From: JAUXIQ01 sp030620925 [NCBI: Nitrospinota bacterium]
GTDB taxonomy: Bacteria; JAUXIQ01
Reading direction: 5' to 3'
Length of the DNA: 7,951 nucleotides
NCBI GenBank assembly: GCA_030620925.1
Contig: JAUXIQ010000077.1
Span: forward strand, 1 to 7,951
How positions within the stretch are numbered: the first letter of the stretch is position 1; each line of letters opens with the position of its first letter. Positions 1 to 5,394 of this stretch are shown here, piece after piece. The position numbers and the translations under genes were made by a program. The notes below the pieces were generated by a model that saw only the letters and a list, made by a program, of their open reading frames with translations, was not told the DNA's origin and did not search any database.

Positions 1-2
1 GC

Positions 3-272
3 GCCATCGGGTTTATGGTCTCCATCAGCACCAATCAGATCACCCCCACCTTCGGCCTCACCGCCACCATAAAGGGGCTTGTGGTGATGATACTGGGGGG
101 CATAGGAAGCATTCCGGGCGCCATCATCGGGGGGCTGTTACTGGGCGTGGTGGAGTTTCAGGGGTTGTGGTTCCTGGGGGTGGACTACAGGGACATGCTG
201 GCATATTCGCTCCTCTTCGTCTTCCTGGTGTTCAGGCCCTGGGGCCTGATGGGCAGACCGGAGGAAATGTAA
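3..272 (+). CDS. livH: Branched-chain amino acid ABC transporter permease LivH (3' end only)
   Basis: This is the C-terminal 89 residues of an inner-membrane permease of the LIV/HAAT branched-chain amino acid importer; the 5' part lies outside the window. The frame is open from base 3 (Ala-Ile-Gly-Phe-Met) to TAA at 270-272, so the Met at 15 is internal and not a start. The fragment shows the LivH-family C-terminal pattern: a Gly-rich membrane segment 'GGIGSIPGAIIGGLLLGVVE', then a hydrophobic helix ending in 'VFRPWGLMG', which is the usual C-terminus of this family. Full-length members are about 290-300 residues, so roughly two thirds is missing. The next gene, livM, starts 23 nt downstream on the same strand, as in standard liv operons. 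LivH and LivM form the heterodimeric channel driven by LivG and LivF. The family call is confident; substrate specificity cannot be read from this fragment. Confidence 0.93.
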   Translation, partial: AIGFMVSISTNQITPTFGLTATIKGLVVMILGGIGSIPGAIIGGLLLGVVEFQGLWFLGVDYRDMLAYSLLFVFLVFRPWGLMGRPEEM

Positions 273-280
273 ATAATAAA

Positions 281-286
281 AGGGAG
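281..286 (+). promoter_or_regulatory. Shine-Dalgarno sequence of livM
   Basis: AGGGAG at 281-286 lies 9 nt before the GTG at 296. It decides the livM start, because the upstream in-frame ATG at 167 lies deep inside livH and has no comparable site. Confidence 0.75.
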
Positions 287-295
287 CTTTTAAAC

Positions 296-1216
296 GTGGA
301 ATATTGGATCAGCGTCTTCAGCCTTCTGGGCATACATGCGATGATGGCCCTCAGCGTCTACATAATCATGTCCACCGGCCAGATCACCTTCGGGCAGCAG
401 GGTTTCTTCGCCATAGGGGCCTATCTTTCCGCCTTTGCCACCGCCATGTGGGGTTTCTCTCTGTTGACCGCCATGATTCTGTCCGGCCTGGTAGCGGCGG
501 CCTTCGGGCTTGCCGTGGGTTTCCCTGCACTGCGCATCAGGGGCTTCTACCTGGCCATCGCCACCCTGGCTTTTGCGGAAATCGTGCGCCTCTTTTTTCT
601 GAACCTCACCTACCAGAAGGAAATAGGAGGCAGGCTCATAGGCCCCGACGGAGCCCACGGCTTCCGGCACATCGACTATATCGTCCATCACCAGTTAACC
701 CTGCCGAAATATATGGGCATAATCTACCTGACGTTGGGGATTTTCGTGGTTTTCTTCATTCTGCTGGAGAGGTCACGCGTGGGATCGGCGTTCAAATCCG
801 TGGAAGAGGACGAAACGGCCGCTTCCATGCTGGGGCTCAACATCACCACCATAAAAGTCTCCGCCTTCACCATGGGGGCGTTCATCGCAGGTGTGGCGGG
901 GGCGCTTTACGTGCATTACATGCAGTTCGTGGTGCAGGATTTCTTCGGCATTAACATCGGCATCTTCTTCATGGCCTACGTCTTGATAGGGGGCGTGGGC
1001 TCTTTTGTGGGGCCGCTGCTGGGGGCCACCATGCTGGTTCTTTTGACCGAAGTCCTGCGATTCATGCAGGATTACAGGATGATCCTGTATGGAGGGCTAA
1101 TCATAGCGGTGGTCATCTTCCGGCCTCGGGGCATAATAGACGAAGTCCTGGTTCACAGGCTTCGGATGCTGCTGAAGAAAACGCCCCCGATTCCGGAACA
1201 GGTTGAAGATAAATAG
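296..1216 (+). CDS. livM: Branched-chain amino acid ABC transporter permease LivM
   Basis: This is the second membrane permease of the LIV importer, 306 residues from the GTG at 296. I chose that start because it follows AGGGAG at good spacing and gives a normal LivM N-terminus (MEYWISVFSLLGIHAMMALS); the longer frame from 167 would overlap livH by about 100 nt and adds a non-hydrophobic, Gly/Pro-rich tail. The protein is almost wholly hydrophobic, with about eight apparent membrane segments. The family motif 'GQITFGQQGFFAIGAYLSA' spans residues 28-46. The cytoplasmic coupling loop at 158-182 (ERSRVGSAFKSVEEDE, then AASMLGLNI) is the type that docks on the ATPase. The late 'GGVGSFVGPLLGA' segment (232-244) and the 'FRPRGI' ending (275-280) are typical BPD_transp_2 features. 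It sits between livH and livG in one operon. Whether the ligand is Leu/Ile/Val or another small carboxylate or amide cannot be told from the permease. Confidence 0.95.
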   Translation: MEYWISVFSLLGIHAMMALSVYIIMSTGQITFGQQGFFAIGAYLSAFATAMWGFSLLTAMILSGLVAAAFGLAVGFPALRIRGFYLAIATLAFAEIVRLFFLNLTYQKEIGGRLIGPDGAHGFRHIDYIVHHQLTLPKYMGIIYLTLGIFVVFFILLERSRVGSAFKSVEEDETAASMLGLNITTIKVSAFTMGAFIAGVAGALYVHYMQFVVQDFFGINIGIFFMAYVLIGGVGSFVGPLLGATMLVLLTEVLRFMQDYRMILYGGLIIAVVIFRPRGIIDEVLVHRLRMLLKKTPPIPEQVEDK

Positions 1217-1235
1217 GGCGTATAGAGATACGCCC
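1216..1235 (+). repeat. Intercistronic hairpin at the livM stop codon
   Basis: Perfect 8-bp inverted repeat GGGCGTAT / ATACGCCC (1216-1223 and 1228-1235) with loop AGAG. It begins on the last base of the livM stop codon. No T-run follows, so it is not a canonical terminator. It lies in the 55-nt livM-livG gap and could stabilise the upstream mRNA or cause partial attenuation; that role is inferred. Confidence 0.6.
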
Positions 1236-1256
1236 AGGTTCATATAAATAGACTCA

Positions 1257-1262
1257 GGGAGG
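1257..1262 (+). promoter_or_regulatory. Shine-Dalgarno sequence of livG
   Basis: GGGAGG at 1257-1262 ends 9 nt before the ATG at 1272 and supports that start. Confidence 0.7.
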
Positions 1263-1271
1263 CGACCAGGA

Positions 1272-2048
1272 ATGGAGCAGACGAAAAACGGACCCATATT
1301 AGCGCTGGACAAGGTGACCAAAAACTTCGGCGGGCTCACGGCCTTGAATAAAGTGGACCTGGAGGTACAGGAAGGGGAGATATTAGGCCTCATCGGGCCC
1401 AACGGCTCTGGCAAGACCACCGCCTTCAACGCCATAACCGGCGTGTTTCCCGCCACCTCGGGGAAAGTGCTTTTCAAGGGTCAGGACATCACCAGGATTA
1501 AGACTTATAATATTGTGAGAAGCGGCATCGCCCGCACCTTCCAGAACATCCGCCTGTTCAACAGGATGACCGTTTTCGACAACGTCAAGATCGGGCAGTA
1601 CCACAGGGGCAAATCGGTCTTCACCAGCATAGTCTCCTTCGGGTCCAAAGATGAACGATTACTCAGGGAAAAGGTCGAGGAAATACTGGAGTTCACCGGC
1701 CTGAAGGACATGCGATACAGCCTGGCTGCCAGCCTCTCATACGGTGATCAGCGCAGGCTGGAAATAGCCCGCGCTTTCGCCACCGACCCTGAGCTTCTCC
1801 TTCTTGACGAGCCCGCTGCGGGACTCAATCCCAAAGAGGCCGAAGAGCTGATGGAAGAGATACTGAAAATCCGCAAACAGGGGAAGACCATACTCCTCAT
1901 CGAACATGACATGAACGTGGTTATGGGCCTATCGGACCGACTGGCCGTTCTCAATTTCGGCGAAAAGATAGCTGAAGGCTCTCCCGGGCAAATACAGGAG
2001 AACCCGAGAGTCATCGAGGCATATCTGGGGAAGGAGAAAAAGTACTGA
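1272..2048 (+). CDS. livG: Branched-chain amino acid ABC transporter ATP-binding protein LivG
   Basis: This is one of the two cytoplasmic ATPase subunits of the LIV importer, 258 residues, close to the family norm of about 255. All nucleotide-binding motifs are intact: Walker A GPNGSGKT at 42-49, Q-loop Gln91 (in RTFQNIRLF), ABC signature LSYGDQRRLEIARA at 155-168, Walker B LLLLDE ending in Asp179-Glu180, and switch His212 (LLIEHDM). The signature 'LSYG-Q' in place of 'LSGGQ', and the helical insert between Q-loop and signature that is longer than in LivF, are characteristic of LivG. The C-terminus 'IQENPRVIEAYLG' is also the family ending. The gene follows livM after 55 nt containing a hairpin and has its own strong ribosome site. 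It overlaps livF by one base, so the two ATPases are probably translationally coupled and made in equal amounts. Confidence 0.96.
   Translation: MEQTKNGPILALDKVTKNFGGLTALNKVDLEVQEGEILGLIGPNGSGKTTAFNAITGVFPATSGKVLFKGQDITRIKTYNIVRSGIARTFQNIRLFNRMTVFDNVKIGQYHRGKSVFTSIVSFGSKDERLLREKVEEILEFTGLKDMRYSLAASLSYGDQRRLEIARAFATDPELLLLDEPAAGLNPKEAEELMEEILKIRKQGKTILLIEHDMNVVMGLSDRLAVLNFGEKIAEGSPGQIQENPRVIEAYLGKEKKY
2031..2036 (+). promoter_or_regulatory. Shine-Dalgarno sequence of livF, inside livG
   Basis: AAGGAG at 2031-2036 lies in the last codons of livG, 11 nt before the livF ATG at 2048. Together with the TGATG stop/start overlap it suggests coupled translation. Confidence 0.55.
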
Positions 2049-2776
2049 TGCTGAAAATAAAAGACCTTGTTACCCGCTACGGCAACATTACCGCAGTGAA
2101 GGGCATTTCCCTCGAGGTGAAACAGGGGGAGATCGTTTCCATCATCGGCGCCAACGGCGCCGGCAAGAGCACCACGCTGAAGACGATATCCGGCCTGCTG
2201 AAGCCCTCGGAAGGATACATCGAGTTCCAGAACCAGAACATAGCCGGGTGGTCTCCCGATCGCATCCTCCGCGCCGGAATAGCCCAGGTGCCCGAGGGCA
2301 GGTGGATACTGGGCGAGCTCACCGTGAGGGAAAACCTCCTCATGGGAGCCTATACCCGGAGAGATAGAGAGTCCATCAAAAAAGACATGGAACAGATACT
2401 GGAGAGTTTCCCCCCCATCGCCGACAGGATAGGCCAGTACGGCAACACCCTCAGCGGCGGCGAGCGGCAGATGCTGGCCATAGGCAGGGCGCTCATGTCC
2501 AGACCCTCGCTCCTCCTCCTTGATGAACCCTCGCTGGGACTGGCCCCCATAATCGTGGAGGAGATTTTTCGCATCATCCGTGAGCTTCACGAACAGGGGA
2601 CCACCATCCTGCTGGTGGAACAGAACGCCAGGCAGGCCCTGGAGTTCTCCCACCGGGGATACGTGATGGAGGTGGGAAAAGTTCTTCTCTCCGACAGCGG
2701 ACAAAACCTGCTGGATAACGATATGGTGGTCAACGCCTATTTAGGCGTCCGCAGGAGTGAGACTTCTCAAAACTGA
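2048..2776 (+). CDS. livF: Branched-chain amino acid ABC transporter ATP-binding protein LivF
   Basis: This is the second ATPase of the LIV importer, 242 residues, slightly longer than the usual 233-237 because of a short polar tail (RRSETSQN). Walker A GANGAGKS is at 34-41, the Q-loop Gln at 80 (AQVPEGR), the signature LSGGERQMLAIGRAL at 135-149 and Walker B LLLLDE at 155-160 with catalytic Glu160. The switch position reads 'LVEQNA', with Gln192 where most ABC ATPases have His; this substitution is normal in LivF and helps separate it from LivG. The segment 'AQVPEGRWILGELTVRENL' is also LivF-like. Its ATG shares a base with the livG stop (TGATG). It is the last gene of the operon here; the next gene is convergent, 103 nt away. 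I see no truncation or broken motif. Confidence 0.96.
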   Translation: MLKIKDLVTRYGNITAVKGISLEVKQGEIVSIIGANGAGKSTTLKTISGLLKPSEGYIEFQNQNIAGWSPDRILRAGIAQVPEGRWILGELTVRENLLMGAYTRRDRESIKKDMEQILESFPPIADRIGQYGNTLSGGERQMLAIGRALMSRPSLLLLDEPSLGLAPIIVEEIFRIIRELHEQGTTILLVEQNARQALEFSHRGYVMEVGKVLLSDSGQNLLDNDMVVNAYLGVRRSETSQN

Positions 2777-2808
2777 GGCCGGACTCTCTCTAATTCAAAC
2801 TTCTCCAA

Positions 2809-2865
2809 CGGCCCCCCAGCTTTCTGAAAGCACCTTCCCGGAAACGCTAAGGAAGGCCGAAAGCT
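2809..2865. terminator. Possible bidirectional terminator or structured element between convergent genes
   Basis: In the 103-nt gap between livF and the convergent dehydrogenase there are nested inverted repeats: outer AGCTTTC / GAAAGCT (2818-2824 and 2859-2865) and inner CCTTCC / GGAAGG (2833-2838 and 2851-2856). A competing outer pair is CGGCC / GGCCG (2809-2813 and 2855-2859). A pyrimidine-rich, not pure T, stretch follows on the + strand (2866-2880). The position fits a shared terminator, but the missing T-run keeps confidence low. Confidence 0.35.
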
Positions 2866-2879
2866 CCGTCTATTCTTTC

Positions 2880-3902
2880 TCAAGGCTCGATGATCACCTT
2901 GATGGAATCATCGGCTTTGGCCACCAGTTGAAAGCCCCGGGCTGTTTCCTCAAGGCCCAGCCTGTGGGTAATCATATCTTTAACGTTAACCGTCCCTGCT
3001 CGTATAAGCGCCAGTGCCGTCTCGTGGTCCGCAGGGCTGCCCGCATAGCTGGTGGTGAGGGTTATATCGTTGCGAAAGAAAAGGTTGTTAATTGAGATGG
3101 GGACGGTTACACCTTCATCGGTGGGGGCGAAGAAAAGGACCGTGCCCCCCCGCTCGACCGATTGCAGGGCCTGCTCGTTGGCCGACAGGGCGCCGGTGCA
3201 CACTATCACCAGGTCCGCAAGCCTGCCATTGTTGAATCGCCGGAAAAGGGCCGGTGCGTCTTCTTTTGCATTGATGGCCAGCTCGGCGCCGAACTTCTCG
3301 GCGGCTTTAAGCCGGTAGTCGCTGATGTCCGTGGCCGCTATGCGGCCCGCTCCCAGGGCCCGCGCAAGGTTTATATAGAGCAGGCCTGCGATGCCGCTCC
3401 CCATAACCAGGACGCTATGGCCCGGCTTCAACCCCGCCATCCTCGCGCCCCTCAGAACGCAGGCCAGCGGCTCGGTGAAAGTGGCCTCTTCATCAGTCAC
3501 TTCATCGGGTATCAGGTAAACGCCCCGCTCCGTATTTATGGGCGGCAGCCGGACGAACTCCCCGAACCCTCCGGGGTCGAAAGAGGTGGAGCGCAGGGTG
3601 TCGCACACGGTGTGGTGGCCGCTCAGGCAGTAGTAGCAGGTGTTGCAGGGCACGTGGTGCGAGGCGGATACCCTGTCGCCCTCCTTGTAGCGGGTTACTC
3701 CCTCACCCACTTCCGCCACCTCACCGGCTATCTCGTGGCCCAACACCAGCGGCGCTTTGGGGAGGCGATACCATTCCATAACGTCGCTGCCGCAGATGCC
3801 GCCGGCCCTGATGCGCACCAGCATCTCACCGGGCCCTATTTGCGGCTTGGGCATCTCCTCCAGCCGCACGTCGCTGTTGTTGTAATACATCGCTACGCGC
3901 AT
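2880..3902 (-). CDS. Zinc-dependent medium-chain alcohol/polyol dehydrogenase (sorbitol/threonine dehydrogenase-like)
   Basis: This is a 340-residue cytoplasmic oxidoreductase of the zinc MDR family, likely oxidising a secondary alcohol of a polyol, sugar or hydroxy acid with NAD+. The N-terminal GroES-like domain carries the catalytic zinc site: Cys37 (GGICGSD), His56-Glu57 (LGHEIAGEV) and Glu144 (TEPLACVLRG). The structural zinc lobe has Cys86, Cys89, Cys92 and Cys100 in the classical C-x2-C-x2-C-x7-C spacing. The Rossmann domain has GSGIAG at 168-173, and an acidic Asp192 after the second strand (AATDISDYR) suggests NAD rather than NADP. The length is typical. The start MRVAMYYNNSDVRL matches the usual start of this group, yet no Shine-Dalgarno lies in the 10 nt before the ATG; instead a 16-bp hairpin lies there. 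The gene is 153 nt downstream of an LsrF-like aldolase on the same strand, so the two may act in one pathway. The substrate is unknown. Confidence 0.9.
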   Translation of the reverse strand: MRVAMYYNNSDVRLEEMPKPQIGPGEMLVRIRAGGICGSDVMEWYRLPKAPLVLGHEIAGEVAEVGEGVTRYKEGDRVSASHHVPCNTCYYCLSGHHTVCDTLRSTSFDPGGFGEFVRLPPINTERGVYLIPDEVTDEEATFTEPLACVLRGARMAGLKPGHSVLVMGSGIAGLLYINLARALGAGRIAATDISDYRLKAAEKFGAELAINAKEDAPALFRRFNNGRLADLVIVCTGALSANEQALQSVERGGTVLFFAPTDEGVTVPISINNLFFRNDITLTTSYAGSPADHETALALIRAGTVNVKDMITHRLGLEETARGFQLVAKADDSIKVIIEP

Positions 3903-3912
3903 TGTGTATTAA

Positions 3913-3946
3913 TTGAGTAACCCTTTTTGAAAAAAGGGTTACTCAA
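3913..3946 (-). promoter_or_regulatory. 16-bp perfect hairpin in the leader of the dehydrogenase gene
   Basis: TTGAGTAACCCTTTTT (3913-3928) and its exact complement (3931-3946) are separated by two bases. On the - strand the stem ends 10 nt before the dehydrogenase ATG, and the only SD-like run (AAAAAGGG) is inside the stem. No T-run follows on either strand, so it is not a typical intrinsic terminator. It also forms one half of the paired element at 3913-4046. Confidence 0.6.
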
Positions 3947-4046
3947 ACTCCTCCCTAAAACTATTTGACATGGCATACATAAAAGTCTTTGGAGGGGGTT
4001 TAAGGGGCCCCGTGTTCCGCGGGATTCGAGAAAGGTTCCCCCTTAA
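3913..4046. repeat. Head-to-head pair of REP/BIME-like palindromic units
   Basis: Two related units point away from a 15-nt spacer (3966-3980). Unit A reads on the + strand from 3981: AAAAGTCTTTGGAGGGGGTT, then a stem TTAAGGGG (4000-4007) / CCCCTTAA (4039-4046) with an inner pair CCCGTG / CGCGGG (4009-4014 and 4018-4023, one G-T pair). Unit B reads on the - strand from 3965: AATAGTTTTAGGGAGGAGTT, then the 16-bp hairpin down to 3913. My hand alignment of the two leaders gives about 17 of 25 identical bases. Each unit is a G-rich leader followed by a palindrome, the layout of REP-type elements. It occupies most of the 153-nt gap between the aldolase and dehydrogenase genes. Confidence 0.5.
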
Positions 4047-4055
4047 CATTTCCTG

Positions 4056-4850
4056 TTAAACTCCGCTCTTGGCCCCGGCAAGGCTGTTGAAGAGGTCGAA
4101 AGCTTCTTCGGGTTTGGCGTTCTCGTGGACCACGGCCCGCACGGCCTGGATCATGGCCGTCGGGTGTTCGGACTGGAAGATGGTCCTGCCCATGTCCACC
4201 CCGGAAGCGCCTTCCTGGATGGCGTTATAGCTCAGCTTGAGCGCTTCGAGCTCTTCTATCTTCTTGCCGCCCGCCATGACCAGCGGCACCGGGCATCCAC
4301 CCACCACCTGCTCGAAATCCTCGCAGTAGTATGTCTTGACGAAGTGGGCGCCCAGCTCCGCCGCTATGCGGCAGGCCAATCCCAGGTAGCGGGCGTCGCG
4401 GGCCATCTCCCTGCCCACAGCGGTTACCGCCAGCACCGGAATGCCGTATCTCTCGCCTTCGTTCACCAGTTTGGACAGCGATACCAGCGTCTGCTTCTCA
4501 TGTTCCGCGCCCACGAATATGGAGAGGGTCACCGCCGCTACGTTCAGGCGGATGGCCTCTTCCATGCTGGTGGTGATGTCCTCATTGGACAGCTCTTTGA
4601 GGATGCTGCTGCCGCCGGACACCCTCAAAACTATGGGCACATCGGCTCCGGGATCGACGCTGGTGCGCAGCACGCCCCTGGTGAGCATGAGCGCATCGGC
4701 GTAGGGGACCAGCGGACTGATGGTGCCCGCAGGCTGTTCCAGGCCGGTGGTCGGCCCCTGAAAGTAGCCGTGATCGATGGCCAGCATGACCGTCCTGCCC
4801 GTTTGCGGTTTAATGACCCGTGCGAGGCGGTTTCTCATTCCCCAGTCCAT
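4056..4850 (-). CDS. lsrF: LsrF-like class I aldolase/thiolase (DeoC/LacD-type TIM barrel)
   Basis: This is a 264-residue cytoplasmic Schiff-base enzyme. In enteric bacteria LsrF is a thiolase that moves an acetyl group from 3-hydroxy-5-phosphonooxypentane-2,4-dione to CoA, the last step of autoinducer-2 breakdown. The match to E. coli LsrF as I remember it is close throughout: [11 protein letters not shown] at the start, [19 protein letters not shown] at 20-38, Lys172 in HFVKTYY (equivalent to LsrF Lys203), [13 protein letters not shown] at 185-197 and the phosphate loop [13 protein letters not shown] at 214-226. It lacks the N-terminal extension of about 30 residues found in E. coli LsrF. 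ATG at 4850 follows AGGAG at 4859-4863 with 8-nt spacing. No lsrK, lsrG, lsrR or lsr transporter is in view; the neighbour is a dehydrogenase. It may therefore act on another phosphorylated ketose or dione, and the symbol marks homology, not proven AI-2 function. Confidence 0.88.
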   Translation of the reverse strand: MDWGMRNRLARVIKPQTGRTVMLAIDHGYFQGPTTGLEQPAGTISPLVPYADALMLTRGVLRTSVDPGADVPIVLRVSGGSSILKELSNEDITTSMEEAIRLNVAAVTLSIFVGAEHEKQTLVSLSKLVNEGERYGIPVLAVTAVGREMARDARYLGLACRIAAELGAHFVKTYYCEDFEQVVGGCPVPLVMAGGKKIEELEALKLSYNAIQEGASGVDMGRTIFQSEHPTAMIQAVRAVVHENAKPEEAFDLFNSLAGAKSGV

Positions 4851-4858
4851 GATGGTTA

Positions 4859-4863
4859 CTCCT
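4859..4863 (-). promoter_or_regulatory. Shine-Dalgarno sequence of the LsrF-like gene
   Basis: The - strand reads AGGAG here, 8 nt before the ATG at 4850-4848. This supports the short start without the N-terminal extension of enteric LsrF. Confidence 0.65.
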
Positions 4864-4920
4864 ATTTTATAAACATAACTTAAGTGCCGGTAAATCCACC
4901 CCTTTTCGGAACCTCAGTAG

Positions 4921-4936
4921 CGGGGCTGCCGCCCCG
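4921..4936 (-). repeat. GC-rich hairpin in the probable leader of the LsrF-like gene
   Basis: Six-bp perfect stem CGGGGC / GCCCCG (4921-4926 and 4931-4936) with a 4-nt loop. It lies about 70 nt before the aldolase start, between the candidate promoter and the ribosome site, so it would be in the transcript leader. There is no T-run and no recognised riboswitch consensus. Confidence 0.5.
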
Positions 4937-4954
4937 GGTAATCCTTCAGACTCT

Positions 4955-4983
4955 ATAATACACAAGCGCGCCGAAGGGGGCAA
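4955..4983 (-). promoter_or_regulatory. Candidate sigma70-type promoter of the LsrF-like gene
   Basis: On the - strand TTGCCC (-35, 4983-4978; 4 of 6 to TTGACA) and TATTAT (-10, 4960-4955; 5 of 6 to TATAAT) are separated by exactly 17 bp. This would start transcription near 4948 and give a leader of about 97 nt. It is a consensus match by eye only. Confidence 0.4.
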
Positions 4984-4990
4984 GCTCGTT

Positions 4991-5045
4991 GTAACCTGCC
5001 GGGGCAGATGCATCCTTTGAGAACATCTCCCCTGCCCGGGGTTGC
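4991..5045. repeat. Imperfect long inverted repeat upstream of the aldolase promoter
   Basis: Arms GTAACCTGCCGGGGCAGATG (4991-5010) and CATCTCCCCTGCCCGGGGTTGC (5024-5045) are complementary with small bulges; the centre is a 13-nt AT-richer loop (5011-5023). The best blocks are AGATG/CATCT and GGGCAG/CTGCCC. It lies just upstream of the candidate promoter on the - strand and could be a small palindromic element or a regulatory site. Confidence 0.45.
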
Positions 5046-5073
5046 TCCTACCCCCCCCATTGCTTAAGCAACC
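5040..5073. repeat. Inverted repeat with C8 run, containing palindrome TTGCTTAAGCAA
   Basis: GGTTGCT (5040-5046) and AGCAACC (5067-5073) flank a loop that contains eight consecutive C (5051-5058). Overlapping the right arm is a perfect 12-bp palindrome TTGCTTAAGCAA (5060-5071). Function unknown; a dimeric regulator could bind the palindrome. Confidence 0.4.
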
Positions 5074-5084
5074 TCCGCCTAAAA

Positions 5085-5222
5085 TTTTCACCACCAGGAC
5101 ACAAAGACACGGTAAGAACTACAGATAAATACCGATTCTCAATAACTTTGTGCCTCTATTCCCTTAGTGCCTTTGTGGTGAATCTTTTCTATCTGTGTCA
5201 ATCTGTGTTCATCTGTGGTTTA
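5085..5222. repeat. Low-complexity dispersed-type repeat (CACAAAG / ATCTGTG family)
   Basis: The stretch opens with TTCACCACCAGGACACAAAG (5087-5106) and contains its approximate inverse, GTGCCTTTGTGGTGAA (5167-5182). It then has three consecutive 10-bp units starting ATCTGTG (5191-5200, 5201-5210, 5211-5220) and ends in GGTTT. A similar vocabulary, with CACAAAGACAC and ACACAGATGAACACAGAT in intergenic DNA, is something I recall from many environmental bacterial genomes; that link is from memory. It is non-coding here and partly self-complementary. Confidence 0.5.
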
Positions 5223-5336
5223 AAACCACCTCTATAGAATAGATACACAAATCCAAGGTTCGGGCGGGATATATCTTTAGATTCAATCAGTTACGGACCT
5301 GAAATATGATCTTTGAGAGGGGGATAATCCAAGGTC

Positions 5337-5354
5337 CCTTTTTAGCGAAAAAGG
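5337..5354 (-). terminator. Weak hairpin downstream of the second TPR gene
   Basis: CCTTTTT / AAAAAGG (5337-5343 and 5348-5354), loop of 4, begins about 40 nt after the TPR gene stop on the - strand. It is AT-rich and is not followed by a T-run, so terminator function is only possible. Confidence 0.3.
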
Positions 5355-5394
5355 CAGGATACCATCCATAGATTGAGGAGCATGGCGGGGTGGT

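Larger units (their letters stand above)
4851..5394. other. Gene-poor intergenic region, 544 nt
   Basis: I see no convincing gene here. A 75-codon open frame on the - strand (4867-5094) has no credible composition, runs through the hairpins and lies over the promoter, so I do not call it. From left to right the region holds the aldolase ribosome site, a GC hairpin, a candidate promoter, two inverted-repeat structures, a dispersed-type repeat (5085-5222), a 10-bp direct repeat AATCCAAGGT (5250-5259 and 5326-5335), and a hairpin near the end of the TPR gene. Confidence 0.7.

Noticed and set aside
167-295. Upstream extension of livM to ATG 167
   Set aside because: It would overlap livH by about 100 nt and add a non-family, Gly/Pro-rich leader; GTG at 296 has a good ribosome site.
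2757-3095. A 112-codon + strand frame running from the end of livF into the dehydrogenase
   Set aside because: It overlaps the 3' end of a well-supported convergent gene, has no ribosome site and no family resemblance.
3162-3920. A 252-codon + strand frame opposite the dehydrogenase, and a similar one (4125-4883) opposite the LsrF-like gene
   Set aside because: His/Gly/Arg/Gln-rich translations typical of antisense of G+C-rich genes; the - strand proteins have complete catalytic motifs.
4865-4895. A second possible promoter close to the LsrF-like gene (- strand TTTACC, 17 bp, TATAAA)
   Set aside because: Transcription would start on or just before the ribosome site, leaving no usable leader; the site at 4955-4983 is more reasonable.
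4867-5094. A 75-codon - strand open frame upstream of the LsrF-like gene
   Set aside because: It crosses several hairpins and the candidate promoter, has no recognisable domain and no convincing ribosome site.
5085-5222. CRISPR array or tRNA-like element in the repetitive intergenic block
   Set aside because: Units are only 10 bp with no unique spacers, and no cloverleaf with a T-loop consensus is visible.
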